64,000 bases of DNA, from the NCBI GenBank assembly GCA_039566865.1, contig CM076948.1:26969001-27033000 (forward strand), read 5' to 3'. The DNA comes from Aurelia coerulea (taxonomy: Eukaryota; Cnidaria; Scyphozoa; Semaeostomeae; Ulmaridae). Under the pieces are notes generated by a model. That model was not told the origin of the DNA. It did no database searches and saw only the letters and a list, made by a program, of their open reading frames with translations. Below, piece after piece: positions 1 to 12,069 of this stretch (its first letter is position 1; the number at the start of each line of letters is the position of its first letter). The translations under genes were made by a program, and so were the position numbers.

Positions 1-81
1 TCAGTGGCTCGATAGCTTTGACGTTCTGGTCCAACTTCTACTGTTTTTCAAGTTGATTTTATCTTATTTTTCTTGATGCAG

Positions 82-1306
82 GAAAGGAATCAATTTACGG
101 CGTATGAACACTGCAGTTCGACTGAACACCGTAATCAAAGAAAAGTCAATGGATTCCAGATTAATAATGATCAATTTACCGACGCCACCCAGAGCTATGC
201 ATGGTCGAGAACATTGTATCCTTTCTCATTGTCATATCATGTCTCTTTCCACGTAAGTTGTTTGCCTTTTCTAATTTTCTGTTTTTCTTTCTCGTGCAGC
301 GAAAGTTTTTCAGAAAGGAAGTCAGTTTTTTAAAACTGGTCTTACTTTGCTATAATTGCACCATTGGACTTTTCAGAGGTCTTCAATATTGTTCGATATT
401 ACAGCTTATTTTCTATCTCAACTCATTTGAGGATGTGACGTCATCAAATTTTTAAATAGTAAACCAGAATTATTATTATTATTGATTTTAACCATTTTCA
501 TATTGAAAATATATGGTAGTCATTGCCAGAATAGGATGGCATTTGTGTTGATTTTCCATTAAAATAGTTAAAGACTTTTTCTTGATACCAAACTACAGAT
601 ATTCCTCCTCAAAGTGTAGAAATTATGATGGTTTTAAGTTTTTTTAACATCTATCTTGAATTCTTAAAAAAGAACATTCTAATTCTGAAAATATTGAAGT
701 TCCAGGAAAGTCCGGTAGAATTATAGCGATTTAGACTGCGTTCACACGATGCCAGCACATTTTGAAAATGGTGAAAAATGTGACGGATAGGCCTCCCATT
801 CACACGAAAACTGCACATTTTTTGCCGGCAGATTTTGAAAACGGTAGATTTTGAAATTGGAACTCTTTGAAAATGGTATCGTAAGAACGCAAGCTCAAAT
901 TTTGCTACCGTCACATATTTCACCGTTTTTAAAATTTCCCGGCATCGTGTGAACGCAGCCTTAGTTTCTTTGACGCCATTCACTTCAAAGAAATAGGCTA
1001 TAGAATTTTACACGAACCTATTTAAAGATTTGGAACCTATGCTGATTCTGTCTAATGGCGAGCATATGACACAATGCATCGCGACCGTCCAAGGGAACAT
1101 CAGCTGATTGCTACCTTCCCGAGCTCTTCAGAATGGCAGTGGAGTGTTAGACCTTTGCTGGCTTGATAAACAGAACGGTTAGTTCAAATTTATTTCCTTG
1201 ACCGTAGATCTTAGATATGGAATTCATAGATGTTTTAACAGAAGGTCTTCAAAGGGTGATAATGGTACGAGGTGGTGGGCACGAAGTTGTGACAATCTAT
1301 TCCTAG
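82..1306 (+). CDS. K-Cl cotransporter (SLC12A4-7 type), last two coding exons
   Basis: The product is the extreme C-terminus of an electroneutral potassium-chloride cotransporter, a plasma-membrane protein that exports K+ and Cl-. Exons are 82-215 and 1215-1306 (TAG at 1304-1306). The first exon enters after one split codon and reads [14 protein letters not shown], then a NLPTPPR segment. The second reads [15 protein letters not shown] and ends [13 protein letters not shown] followed by stop. The tyrosine codon is split across the intron (T at 215, AT at 1215-1216), and both junctions are GT-AG. The VRGGGxEVxTIYS ending is the KCC signature; NKCC/NCC proteins end differently. About 74 residues are visible; the 12-TM transporter lies left of the window. 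Which KCC paralogue it is cannot be told from this part. Confidence 0.9.
610..1045. mobile_element. Truncated family G inverted-repeat element hosting a nested MITE
   Basis: This KCC intron sequence matches one arm of the longer elements at 45125-45610 and 55474-56003: a AGATTTGGAACCT tip, a TTTACAC block and a CCATTCA...AAGAAATAG block. The arm is broken at 731-963 by a separate MITE. Removing that MITE restores the family G order (GGTAGAATTATAG followed by TTTCTTT and the CCATTC block). Confidence 0.6.
731..963. mobile_element. PIF/Harbinger-like MITE with TTA target duplication
   Basis: Terminal inverted repeats of 20 bp lie at 734-753 (GACTGCGTTCACACGATGCC) and 941-960 and differ at one position. 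They are flanked by TTA at 731-733 and 961-963. A 3-bp TTA duplication is typical of PIF/Harbinger elements. There is no transposase inside, so it is non-autonomous. It sits in the last intron of the KCC gene. Confidence 0.7.
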
Positions 1307-1370
1307 TCTCCAGTCGACTTTTATTTTATATTTATTTACAAAACTATATGTTACAAAACTTATCTTGCTC

Positions 1371-1604
1371 TGCAAGGGTGAATTCTCTGAAACAAAAGAT
1401 ACCGTTCTGTTGAAGACAAAGCAATTTGACAGCCTCAATAATAGATTTCACACCTTCAACACAGCCGATCATAATGTTTTACTTTCTCTGTTTATTTTGA
1501 TTTGATTGAGTGCACTCAAGGTGTGAAGTCTATTCTTCGGAAAGGCAGATCGCTTTGTCTTTTCGGAAATTTAAATCTCTTGTTTCACAAAAATTGCCTT
1601 TGCT
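1371..1604. mobile_element. Family A MITE, copy 1
   Basis: The ends read TGCAAGGGTGAATT on the left and TTGCCTTTGC on the right, as imperfect inverted repeats. Internal blocks (TTTGACAGCCTCAA, TTTCACACCTTCAAC, TTTATTTTGATTTGATTGA, CTTTGTCTTTTCGGAAA) are shared with copies at 12070-12243, 14459-14692 and about 27336-27492. It has no coding capacity. Confidence 0.6.
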
Positions 1605-2414
1605 ATCTTGTTCAATTCGTTTGGTGATTATTTAATTCGTATTCGTCAGTTTTATTCCTGCCTCTCGAATTTTATTAGTGCTTTGATTTGCAACATGTGC
1701 CTTTGCCAATTTTAAATACCTTTAAAGCTTGTCAGTTATATCTTTAGAGCAAAGGCTTCTAATCTTTTAAATCTCCTGGATGTGTCAGAAAAAAAGAAGG
1801 CCATTTGAAATGCTCCTGTTTCCCCAGTATCTAAGCAATATATGACTGTGATACCTTATTCAATAACCTACATGTTAAGTTAGGTTAAGAATTATTCCTG
1901 CCGGAAATCGGTCACTCCACTGCGATTTTATGCGGGATTTTCTTGAGAAGCTCCCCTCGAAAAGCCTTGAAACATGGCCTAGATTCACGATCAACTTTCG
2001 CCTCTCGAAATAAGATCCTATGTAATTTCAGAACGGAGTAGTCGATTTAAAACAGGTAAATGTTTAGATCTAATTAAACTTATGAGCTACTATAAACACG
2101 ACATACATCAAAAGATTGCTTCAATAACAAAGTTGCAAAAATGTTATCTCTCTCATACAAGTTATTCATAGGATATATATGCTGTGTGTGTATTTAGAGT
2201 TTATTTTGTATTTTATTCACAGATAGATCTGCTGTTTTGTTTAAATCTAAAGTTAAGTACTTTCAAGCTTTCTTTAAGTTAATAAACCAATTCAGCTATC
2301 GTTGTTTGCACCCGCACTTCGAATCATGTGATTGTCCTCTGTATGAAACGTTCTTTTCATACAAATTAAGAACTTTATAGCATAAGAAGCGTGATGCGGT
2401 TAACTGTATCAAGA
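1605..2414. other. Intergenic; partial family E repeat at about 1890-2060
   Basis: Downstream of the KCC gene. One arm of the family E element is recognisable (CGGAAATCGGTCACTCCA followed by TTTTCTTGAGAAGCTCCCC); compare the full copies at 8225-8790 and 49338-49957. I see no gene in the rest. Confidence 0.4.
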
Positions 2415-3021
2415 AACAAGGACAGATATTGTTACAATAGGAACTGTTACTCTTTACTGACACTTAGATACAAAGTGATTTGTGATTGCAGACAATGGGA
2501 ATTCCATTCCATGTTGTCAAATCATAAACAAAAACAAAGCAAGCCGCAAAAGTTGCCCTGAAACCCAGGTAGCTAGCTCGCTCGTTATGCATTTCAGAAA
2601 TTGTTTTTAGGAGCAAACAGAAGGATATATCGAAAGAGGAAGGATACATCTAAATGTCTGCCTCGGGCATTTCATTTGTTTGATTCAGAAGCTGAGCAGT
2701 GAGTGTTTTAATTACACCCAAAAATTCGAGAATTGAATCGCCCACCAATCGGCTTCTGAAGCAAACAAATAAAATGCCTGAGGTAGATATTTAGATATGT
2801 CCTTCTTCTTTCGATCTATGCTCATTTTTGCTCTCAAAAGCAATTTCTGTAATGCACAACGAGCGAGCTACCTACCTGCGTTTCAGAGAAACTTTGGCGG
2901 CTTTGCTTGTGTTGAATTAATGGTTGAGAGAATTTCTTTTGTCTACAATCGCTAATCGCTTTGAATGGCGGTGTCAATCAAAAGCAATTCATGCTATTGT
3001 CTTACAAAATCTGTCCTTGTT
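2415..3021. mobile_element. Family B fold-back element, copy 1
   Basis: About 600 bp with long inverted arms, starting AACAAGGACAGAT and ending ATCTGTCCTTGTT. Both arms carry GAGCGAGCTA-type and CGCTTTGAAT blocks. Related copies lie at 9173-9771 and 9897-10495, with a broken copy at 10906-11330. No transposase is seen. Confidence 0.65.
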
Positions 3022-3576
3022 TTTCGTACCATGAAAGGCTTGACGCGGGTAACTCTATCAAGAGATAATTGATTGGGTATAAATACCATCAGCTGAATTT
3101 GTCTATTCGCTATTATATTACACAACTCTTTAAGTTGACATTTTAAACGTTCTCTAACCTTTAAGAAATTTAAACGAACTGAAGTTGCTTAGAAACAAAA
3201 TTTTATGACAATAATTGGTTTAGATAACATATTATTTAGTTTGAAATAACATTTTAGATACAGTTAAGATAGAGTTTGAATTTTCGTAGAATTGTTGGAT
3301 TGCCGCAGTTGATTTTTAATCTTAAAAAGCTTCCCGAAAAATTTTGCAATTTTCTGATCTTGAGCAGCTTTCCAGAGTTTTAAAATATTTCCTGAAAGAC
3401 TTTATCGAAGATGTAAAGGGTTAACGTTCTTGTTATTGAAATATCCCCATCAAGTCAGTTTTATGTTTCTTTTTCCACCTCTAGGGGAGCAAACAAAACT
3501 AACAGATTGCTATGTTGGTCATAGTTCCAAATCGTTTTCATTGAGCTTCATTATGGTGATTGTCGAAATTGATTCT

Positions 3577-4010
3577 GATCATTTCGCAATTTGGAGAAAG
3601 GGGCCGAGGAGAGCGGGCCCTTGGCAACGAGTAGGAAATCTGGGGAATCCCATCTTCTGCAGTGGTAAGTGTACGGCTTGCGGCTTGCTCGCATCTCTCT
3701 CCAAACTCGAGTTATTTTCTATTTATTTGCAACTTTCAAGAGTTATGGGATTCTTATTTAGTATGGTAAGTGTTTTCACTGGATTATTTAGCCGTGTTGT
3801 TATCTTTTTGCCCATTTGTGCCCCATTTGTGAATGTTTTGAGCCATTTTATTTCAGGTGTTTCCGTCGAATTTGGAGAGAGATGCGAGCGAGCCGCAAGC
3901 TGTACACTTAACACTGCAGAAGAGGGGATTCCCTAGATTTCCCTGTTGCTAAGGCTGTCAGAATGGGCAGCGCTTTCCTCAGTCCGTTTCTGCAGATTGC
4001 GAAATGGTTC
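3577..4010. repeat. Fold-back (inverted-repeat) element
   Basis: The left arm (TTTCGCAATTTGGAG, then GGGGAATCCCATCTTCTGCA, then CTCGCATCTCTCTCCAAA) is mirrored on the right (TTTGGAGAGAGATGCGAG, then TGCAGAAGAGGGGATTCCC, then AGATTGCGAAATGG). The long open frame over this region is explained by the palindrome and resembles no protein I know. Confidence 0.6.
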
Positions 4011-4060
4011 ATTGATTGATTGATGAATCGATTGATAGAAAGATTTTTGGTTATTTGAGT

Positions 4061-4283
4061 AATAGACCTTCTAGCTATCCTACAAAAGAGCCTGGATCGC
4101 GCCATATTTTTATACATTTTTATGTGAGATGTTCCATAGACCTATTACTTGGAGTCTCTTATTTCCTTGTGCTTCCTTGAGTGGCGTTAGAGCTTCTATC
4201 ACCATTGTGCACATTCGAAAATTCTACAAAATGTATCAAAATATCGTTCGATTCTGATTCTTTTTGTAGAATAAGTGAAAGAT
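4061..4283. mobile_element. Family C MITE, decayed copy
   Basis: It starts AATAGACCTTCTAGCTATCC, has the AAAGAGCCTGGATCG block and the GAGTGGCGTTAGAGCTTCTA core, and ends in a decayed TTTTTGTAGAAT. The cleanest copy is at 15292-15538. Confidence 0.5.
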
Positions 4284-4680
4284 TTATTGACTGACACTAT
4301 GGTCCATGTACCCCATCTCCGGCCCCAAACGATTGTGCCCCATAAAAGATATTAGTCGAGTCTGGAGACATACACTCATTTTTTATAAGAAACCGCTTAT
4401 AAGAAACGGTAGGCTCAATTTTGAAACAACCCTACCCCTTTACCTCTATAGATATTAGTCTAGAGACATACAGTAACCAACTTTCCTAATCTGCGTATGC
4501 ATTTTATTACGAATACTTGTTGGAGTACAGACGAAACTTTGATTGCGAGTATTAATTAGACTGACGGCGTGATTCCTTGTATTCGTTCAACGTTTTTAAT
4601 CTGAGGTCTTTATTTCATCATGCAATTCAATGCAGAAAACTGAGACTGGTATAATCAGTCAAAGTATTAATTGCAAATTT

Positions 4681-4754
4681 CTTAATGCGAAAGTAAAGAT
4701 TTTTGCATACTTAGCATCTTAATGCGAAAGTAAAGATTTTTGCATACTTAGCAT
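4681..4754. repeat. Perfect 37-bp tandem duplication
   Basis: Two identical adjacent 37-bp units (4681-4717 and 4718-4754), each starting CTTAATGCGAAAGTAAAG. The identity suggests recent origin. Confidence 0.9.
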
Positions 4755-5482
4755 CCAGTCAAAACTGCTTCTTTAAAAATAATCCCCATAAGCTTAAGCC
4801 ATACGGAGGCTTTCGCATTTCTCAATAGAAAGATTATTAGTCATTGTTCATTCCAGGAGTGCCTTACTTGATTGAAAAGGAGGAAGCTAAATCCTGGAGG
4901 GACAATCTTGTAGTTCTCGGCAATGTTGCATAGCTAGGACGTATGATTTCAACATAGCCGTTTTTTTATCTATATATCCGATCATTTCAGCTGTGCTACG
5001 AACAAGCTGCTGGCAAACGCAAAGAAGAACAAATTTAGAGGAAAAGGAAAATGATGCAAAGATAGTGACGGTGATGTATCTCAAGTAATTGTCACTGAAC
5101 AAGTTCACGCTGAATTTGCAACAAGTTCACGAAAAATTGATAAAAATTCTTATTCGAGGGACATATAACTCCATAAAGATCTCGTATGCCTGTGATAAAA
5201 ATCCTGCTGTACTCAAGAAAGACCCCTAAAAAGCCCAAACTCATATGCTTTTTCAAAACCACGATACACTCCTTGTCATTACTAAAATCGTTAGAGTTTC
5301 AGCAAAAACAAACTTTTAGCTTCTCACGTCCGATTAAAATATTATCTGTCTTATTTTCAAGCTGTTTAAGTATTTAAACATTTGTTTTCATGATTAGAAT
5401 ACACCGAAATAGCTTATCTTCCCCTAATACTTTTAGACTGCTTAAATAAGAACCACATATGAATCATTTCTTTATTTTTCAG

Positions 5483-5567
5483 GTCATCGTTGCGCGCTTG
5501 AGGTCGAAGGAACATTTGGAAGAATAATTTGGTGGTATTTGTCCGACTTGCCTGCTTTTGAGTTGAT
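5483..5567 (+). other. Orphan exon-like segment
   Basis: A strong acceptor (TTTCTTTATTTTTCAG) is followed by about 85 bp open in one frame (containing CALEVEGTFGRIIWWYLSDL) and a strong GTAAGTTT donor. I recognise no protein family and no partner exons, so it may be a non-coding or chance exon. Confidence 0.2.
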
Positions 5568-6917
5568 GTAAGTTTACTTTAATCTGTTTGGTTGATACTT
5601 TATTTTAGTTATCATTTTTAGTAACAATTCAGTTATCATGTTGCCCCGTTTGACTACTGGAGAGGAGAAACGACGAATCTTCTTCATGGCGCAGTCACCG
5701 AATGATAAATCATGTTACCCCGTTTGCACTGTTCTTGCTGGTCCTTTTGCGCCTGCTATCTTCAGACAACTTTTCTGCTTGCAATGTAAAAAAGTTGCAG
5801 CGGATCACGGTGTGGTCTTAGTTTCGTAATGCCAATAAATATTCTGAATGAAGTTGGCAAATTTGTAGGAGCGGGAATCCTAATCTGAAAAGAAATGTAG
5901 CGCTGATATCAGCTGATCTTTGGCGTAGCTGGTTTCGTTTCTTTGCTCCCCTTTTGATTCTTTTCTGCATACCTGCTCGTCACACGCTTGAATTTCTCGA
6001 CCATTCTATCTGATAACCGTTATTCTCTGGTAGTGACCAATGGTCTCTTCTGGTAGCAGTCGTACCAAAGAGGAGACGAGGAGACGAAAACGTAATGTTT
6101 TGTCTCAATACCCGTTGTCTCAGAAAAAGTATAAGCATTTAAACTGTTATGCCTGTAAACAGACACTTTCGATTTTCAAAAGTAATTGGTTTTAGAATTC
6201 TCAGGTCAAACTGAAATTTAGGTACAAAGCTAGAGACATAGAGAGGGTTTTGTGAATATAATGACGCATGTAAGCAATGAAAGTTTTCCTGTCTTATTCA
6301 AACCACAAAGAATCAATTTCTTAACCTACCTCGGAGAAAAGCTTACCAATCATGAAGCGTGCTGTACATTTGTTTGTGTTTGCGATCATGCCTACAGGAA
6401 ACTAATCTGTTTGAAGAATCAGAGAAAGCTCCTTTTCATCTCAAAGTTAGAGGACGTCCTTTGCGTATTGATCTTCCCTAGGCAGGATCTCATCATGTTA
6501 CTTTTAGACGATTAAAATGATCAATCATTGATACGCATTTGTCTTGGTCTTCTTAGAGAGGTATCTTTAACGAGTGTCAATTAGGTTCAATGCACTTAAT
6601 AATCCTTAATAATCCTAGATTAATCTTACTATGCAGAGCTCATTGAATACTTCCTAGGGTAGGATTAATAACTTGATCCTAGCACAACAATGTATTTGCT
6701 TTTCATGATTCAAAAATGACAGCGAGATTGTCAATGATTTGAATTTTAATTTTTGCTCAGTTGTCGAAACCAGGGAGGTCGTAATATGCTACCTCGATTA
6801 TTCTTTCTTGCGCCCCTGGTATCATAAAATGTCATCTGCAGTTGTCCAGTGGTTCACTGAATCAATGAGAAGCCAACGGTTGTTTCTTGAGCAGCATTTC
6901 CTTCAACATCACATACA

Positions 6918-7332
6918 TACCGTAAAAGCTCTATTTAGCCCCCTCTATTAAGCCCCCCTCTCTATGCCCCTCTTTAATAAGCCCCTCCAATCAGAGTCAA
7001 AAATTCTTGGTAAGCCCTATCTCTATTAAGCCCCCCCCCACTTATATCAAATTCCATGAGCTACTAAAGATTTTCGATTTATTTAGCAAAACAAATTTGC
7101 ATTTTAATTTTGATATGGTTTGGGATAAAACTATGTCGACTTTAGGTATTTGACTCATAAAATTGTGTATTGAATCCCCAAAGTAAAAGAAGTAAAAAGC
7201 TTTTATATATATTTTTGTCATTTGATTTTGTGAATAAGCCCCCTCTCTGATGAGCCCCCTATTTTTGAAGCCCCGCTTTGGAGTGTCCAAAATTGAATAA
7301 GCCCCCGGGGGCTTAATAGAGCTTTTACGGTA
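6918..7332. mobile_element. Family F MITE with TACCGTAAAAGCTC ends
   Basis: Inverted termini TACCGTAAAAGCTCTATT at 6918 and AATAGAGCTTTTACGGTA at 7315-7332. The subterminal zones are rich in AAGCCCC/GGGGCTT words. A second copy is at 31586-32082. No open frame of interest. Confidence 0.7.
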
Positions 7333-7349
7333 CGTAGCAAAAGTTGCCA

Positions 7350-7442
7350 ACCTCGTCCCCAGGGCCCTTTGTCATATTGGGACGGAGACGAAAAGGTTGG
7401 GCGGAGACATCAATATGACAAAAGGCCCTGGGGAGGACGGTG
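7350..7442. repeat. Short inverted repeat around CCAGGGCCCTTTGTCATATTG
   Basis: CAGGGCCCTTTGTCATATTG on the left is mirrored by CAATATGACAAAAGGCCCTG on the right, around a short GACGGAGACGAAAAGG spacer. It is a small hairpin with no evidence of function. Confidence 0.5.
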
Positions 7443-7730
7443 AAAGGTTGCTTCAAGTCATTCCAATATACTAAAATGTCAACTTGAATGTATTTTGGTT
7501 TGACAAACAGCCAAAAATAACTTAACGATTTATTGTTGCAAGATTCCGCTGTTTACTCTGAGCAATGACATTTAACTGCCTGTTGTTGTCGTAAACACTT
7601 GCAAGATCAACGTCACGTCTGCATGTTGGTCTATACTAGAATTTGAAATCAATAATGAGGAATTTGTTGCCACATAACACCCCCTTGAGCATGGCATATA
7701 CGTGCTTAAACGAGTGGAAATTGTACTACA

Positions 7731-7886
7731 AGGATTCGTCTTAAGCCAGATGTTGTTAAGTTGTGCAAGTTAACGAGCGACTATATTCTGTTTAAAATCC
7801 TTGTGCTCAGGATTCGTCTTAAACCAGATGTTGTAAGTCGTGTAAGTTAACGAGCGATTATATTCTGTTTAAAATCCTTGTGCTCA
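7731..7886. repeat. 78-bp tandem duplication
   Basis: Two adjacent near-identical units start AGGATTCGTCTTAA at 7731 and 7809. Each contains GTTAACGAGCGA and TTTAAAATCCTTGTGCTCAG. Confidence 0.85.
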
Positions 7887-8224
7887 GTTTGGATTATATT
7901 TGTTTGAATAAACACTGTTATTCGGTCTTTTTCAGCCAAAGATTGTCTATTGATGGTCACTGGTGGTTCACGTTAAATAACAGCAGGTAAACCTTACACT
8001 TCTTTCGTTCAATGAAATGATATCTTTCTTGTAAAATTTTATAATTCTTGTACATGGTGAGTTAGAAAAATGTACACTCTTTGGAACATCGTAACACAAC
8101 AACTGTACACTGATTTGAAAGATTGCAGCTCCGTAGCCTACCCGAGGGTTTAACATGATTTTGGGAATTTATTCATAATTCTAATGAGCTATCTTCGTGT
8201 CAATGAAGAATTCTCGAAAACTAC

Positions 8225-8790
8225 CGGTTGAGTCAATAAAAAGAATCCTTGTTTGAGAAATCACCATTCCCTGAATATCAAGATGATGATATTGGGAAAC
8301 ATAACATTTAACAGCAGACATGTTCACATGGACCTCAACATTTACCTGACTGAAATCGGCCACTCCATTCTGACGTTATGAAGGATTTTCTTCAGAAAGC
8401 CTTATCGAGAAATCTTCAAAACAGGCTCAGAACAACGACCAACATTTCCCGAACTTTCTGCCTTGTCCCAATGAGTTCAACACATTCTAACATGTTTTAT
8501 CCTCTTGGGAAGATGAAATCGTCCGGAATAATGTTTTTTTGCCCCCAGGGAGGACATTTTCATCTCCCAAAGGGATAAAACATGCCAAAGCATGTGCAAG
8601 TATTTGCTATAAGGCATATAATTTTATGCAGTTACGAGAAATTTGGTCGTGATTTTATGCAGTTTTTAGAAGTTTCTTGGAGGAGCTTCCTCGAGAAAAT
8701 CTCTTATGATTTCAGAACGGAGTGGCCGATTTCAGGCAGGTAAATTTTTGGAACATATTTGAACATGTTCACTATTGAATGACATATTTG
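8225..8790. mobile_element. Family E inverted-repeat element
   Basis: The arms carry GAAATCGGCCACTCCATTCT on the left and CAGAACGGAGTGGCCGATTT on the right, with GGATTTTCTTCAGAAAGCC-type blocks inside. The centre has CATGTTTTATCCTCTTGGGA and its mirror. The other full copy is at 49338-49957; single arms are at 1890-2060, 19915-20062 and 32118-32435. Confidence 0.6.
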
Positions 8791-9172
8791 CCAACATTAT
8801 TATTGCCAGTCTTGATATCGAGTGGAAATTGCAATTTGTCCAGCTGAGCTGTATATTAGACGCCGGACGTAGAAGGCACCTGTCCTTAATTAACGCTTGT
8901 TTCCACATTTGTTTCAAGCACTTTAAACAGATCGAAATGATAATGGACTGCGCTATTATTTGAAAGAAGTTTTTGAGTGTTAAAAATCGTATTTAGTAAC
9001 GCAGCCTTTTACAATTTATTTTGTCTGACTCTGGCAGAATTTTGATTAAAACGCTACGTATTGTTCTCAAGCACGCAAATTTATTGAATATAATTTGATT
9101 AAGCTCCTGGCAAAATTTGAAGAAAATTATGTGCCCTAGACGACCAGTTGAATCAAAATACCACAAAAGATT

Positions 9173-9771
9173 AACAAGGGCAGGTTTTGTAATACAATAT
9201 CAAGAGTTGCGTTTGATTGACACCTCAATTCAAAGCGATTAGCGACTGCAGACAAAGGAAATCCTCTCAACCAGTAATTCAAAACCAACAAAGACGCAAA
9301 CGTTTCCCCAAAACTAGTAGGGCAAACTCTCGCCTTGTGCAAGCCAAAGGTGGTTTTTAAGAGAGGTTATGTTCTTATGTCGAAAGAAGACGGGTAAATC
9401 TACAGTTCTGCCTGGTGGATTTTATTTATTTGATTTAGAAGCCGAGCAGAACTCATTGTAATTTTCGCGTGTTTAGAGCTTAAACGAAACGATTACAAAC
9501 AGCTCCTGAATCAAATAAACATAATCTAAGCGACAGGGCTTTAGATTTACCCTTCTTCCCTCAATATAAGCACATGACTTATCTTAAAAACCATCTTTCG
9601 CTTGCACAAGGCGAGAGTTTGCCCTACTGATTTCGGGGAAACTTTTGCGGCTCTGTTTGTTTTGAATTACTGGTTGAAAGGATTTCCTTTGTCTGCAGTC
9701 GCTAATCGCTTTGAATTGAGGTGTCAATCAAGCGCAACTGTTGCTATTGTATTACAAAATCTGTCCTTGTT
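9173..9771. mobile_element. Family B fold-back element, copy 2
   Basis: Starts AACAAGGGCAGGTTTTGTAA and ends TTACAAAATCTGTCCTTGTT. Both arms hold a frame with the motif LSAVANRFELRCQ. The arms are long and close in sequence, and the spacer is AT-rich. Confidence 0.7.
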
Positions 9772-9896
9772 AGAAGATTCAGGTTTTAGAAAAGACAAAA
9801 CGATTGACTTTTCAGAAGAATAGTTTTCACACCTCTGAGTCGACTCGATCAAAACAAAATATACAGAGAAGGCAAAGCATATAGTTGGCTGCACAG

Positions 9897-10495
9897 AACA
9901 AGGGCAGATTTTGTAATACAATAGCACGAGTTGCTTTTGTTGACACCTCAATTCAAAGCGATTAGCGATCACAGACAAAGGAAATTCTCTCAACCAGTAA
10001 TTCAAAACAAACAAAGCTGCAAAAGTTTCTCTGAAAACCAGGTAGCTAGCTCGCTCGCTGTGCATTCCAGAAATTATTTTTAAGAGCAAACATGAGCATA
10101 GATCGAAAGAAGAAGGAGATATCTACACATCTGCCGTGGCCATTTTATTTCTTTGGTCCAGAAGCTGAGCAGTAAATGTTTTGATAACACCCAAAAAAAT
10201 AAGAGAATTGAATCGCCTCCCGAACGGTTTTTGAACCAAACAAATAAAATGCCCGCGGCAGATGTGTAGATGCATCCTTCTTCTTTCGATCTATGCTCAT
10301 GTTTGCCCTTAAAAACAGTTTCTGGGATGCACAACGAACGAGCTAGCTACCTGCATTTCGAAGAGATTTATGCGGCTTTATTTGTTTTGAATTGCTGGTT
10401 GAAAGAATTTCCTTTGTCTGCAATCGCTAATCGCTTTGAATTAAGGTATCAACAAAAGAAGCTCATGCTATTGTATTACAAAATCTGCCCTTGTT
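9897..10495. mobile_element. Family B fold-back element, copy 3
   Basis: Starts AACAAGGGCAGATTTTGTAA and ends TTACAAAATCTGCCCTTGTT, with the same arm blocks as copy 2. It lies only about 125 bp from copy 2. Confidence 0.7.
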
Positions 10496-10905
10496 GCTGC
10501 ACAGAGGGTGTGAAACTATTATTGGGGCTGCCAAATTGTTTTGTCTTAAACATAACTTTATAACTTTGACTTTTTTGTTTCACAACATTCACCCTTCTTT
10601 AAACGATTTAATTACGGCGCATCATGAAAATGTTATGACTTAGTTTAAAGAGATTTCTCAAAATTCATGGGCTTCTTGAGAATTACCTGAATTATAGATT
10701 AAGGCATCCATTGATTACTGAAACAAATCTGCCTATGGACTGGTGGTGGTATCTTGAGATAGATTGACTGCAGATGTAGCTTAAATTTGGTAGACAGGTT
10801 TTAGGAATTATGAAATATAGCCAGTAACTGGTGTCTGGTCTCCTGAAAAGTATTTGAAAAGGTTTCGACAGACCTTTGTTATGAAATGATATACATGCTC
10901 AATGC

Positions 10906-11330
10906 AACAAGGACAGATGATGTTACAATAGGATCGGCTACTTTTTGATTGACAGCTAATTACAAAGCGATTAGCGACTGCAGACATGCAGACAAAGGGA
11001 ATTCTATGCCTAGACTTATGACGATGAGTCTCTCGTTTCCCTGTGCTATTTGATTTGTTGATGGCGCTTCGGTCAACAGAGACAACGACAACAGTGCAGC
11101 GACAACAACAACAACAATTCAACTCAATTAGCTGAGCGTAACTAGAGGGTCCTTATGTAGTGAGGCTATTCTCTGCCCGGTCAATCAAGTCATAAACAAA
11201 AACAAAGCAAGCCGCAAAAGTTGCTCTGAAACCCAGGTAGCTTGCTCGCTCGTTGTGCATTCCAGAAATGATTTCTAAGAGCAAACTTGAGCATATACCG
11301 AAAGAAGAATGATATATCTACACATCTTCC
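10906..11330. mobile_element. Family B fold-back element, broken single arm
   Basis: Starts AACAAGGACAGATGATGTTAC and follows the arm order. About 190 bp of unrelated sequence (about 10998-11187) interrupts it, and the arm then resumes with AACAAAGCAAGCCGCAAAAG. It is a single arm split by a later insertion or rearrangement. Confidence 0.5.
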
Positions 11331-12069
11331 TCGAGTTCATTTGTTATTTCTTTGGTTTATTTGTTTTGTTTGTTGCATTTTATTTTATCTTATTTATTTT
11401 TTGTATTCGTTTCGATGCTGGTAAAATTTGGTAGACAGGTATAAGAAGTTTGAAATATAATAACTGACTGGTTTCTGGTGCTCTATGATATTTGAAAAGG
11501 TTTCAACAGAAGGGTTTTATGAACTGATACATGTTCGATTTTGGTAGAATTTGGTAGGCAAGTCTAGGAAATATTTTGGTATCCTCCGCAAGAGTAATTA
11601 TATTCTCTTACCATTGAATAGACTTGGAATTGGAGCAAGTCTACTTTCGAAATGTGTATTCGATCCAGTTTCGTTTTCAGAATGGCTAAAAGTTCTTTTA
11701 TGTTCACGTCTAAGTTAGCCTTTCACTATAAGACAATCTATGGTCACTGAAAAACTTACTAGTACGTATGTCATAATCGTACACATTGGGAAGCTCAAGC
11801 ACTTTTTTGATACAAACTCTCGTTCCGAATAAATTGGGATGCAATGAACTTTGCACCATGATCTGATAGCAAAGATGCCTTATTAATAATTTAACAATCT
11901 ATATATGCAAATTATTTATTTTGCGGATATCAGTTCTACAATATCTAGGTCTGTCAGATTCTCGCCGAGCAGCAAGATTTCGCAATTTTATTGCAGGTAC
12001 AAAATTCATAGCGGTAAGATTTGGAAACCACTTAACAATATTCTCGCAAACTATCAATAAGGTTCGGTT
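11331..12069. other. Intergenic, no gene seen
   Basis: AT-rich sequence with a partial internal duplication (TAAAATTTGGTAGACAGGT at about 11430 resembles TTAAATTTGGTAGACAGGTT at about 10780, followed by a TGAAATATA block in both). No exon or RNA gene could be supported. Confidence 0.4.

Noticed and set aside
73..333. 86-codon frame at the window start
   Set aside because: Wrong frame; the exon 82-215 read in the adjacent frame gives the conserved K-Cl cotransporter C-terminus, with its intron at 216.
3430..3936. 168-codon open frame on the plus strand
   Set aside because: It lies within a fold-back element (3577-4010) and resembles no protein; the openness is explained by the palindrome and chance.
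9136..10563. Several 70-120 codon frames with LSAVANRFELRCQ
   Set aside because: They all fall in arms of fold-back elements; kept only as a question in the findings.
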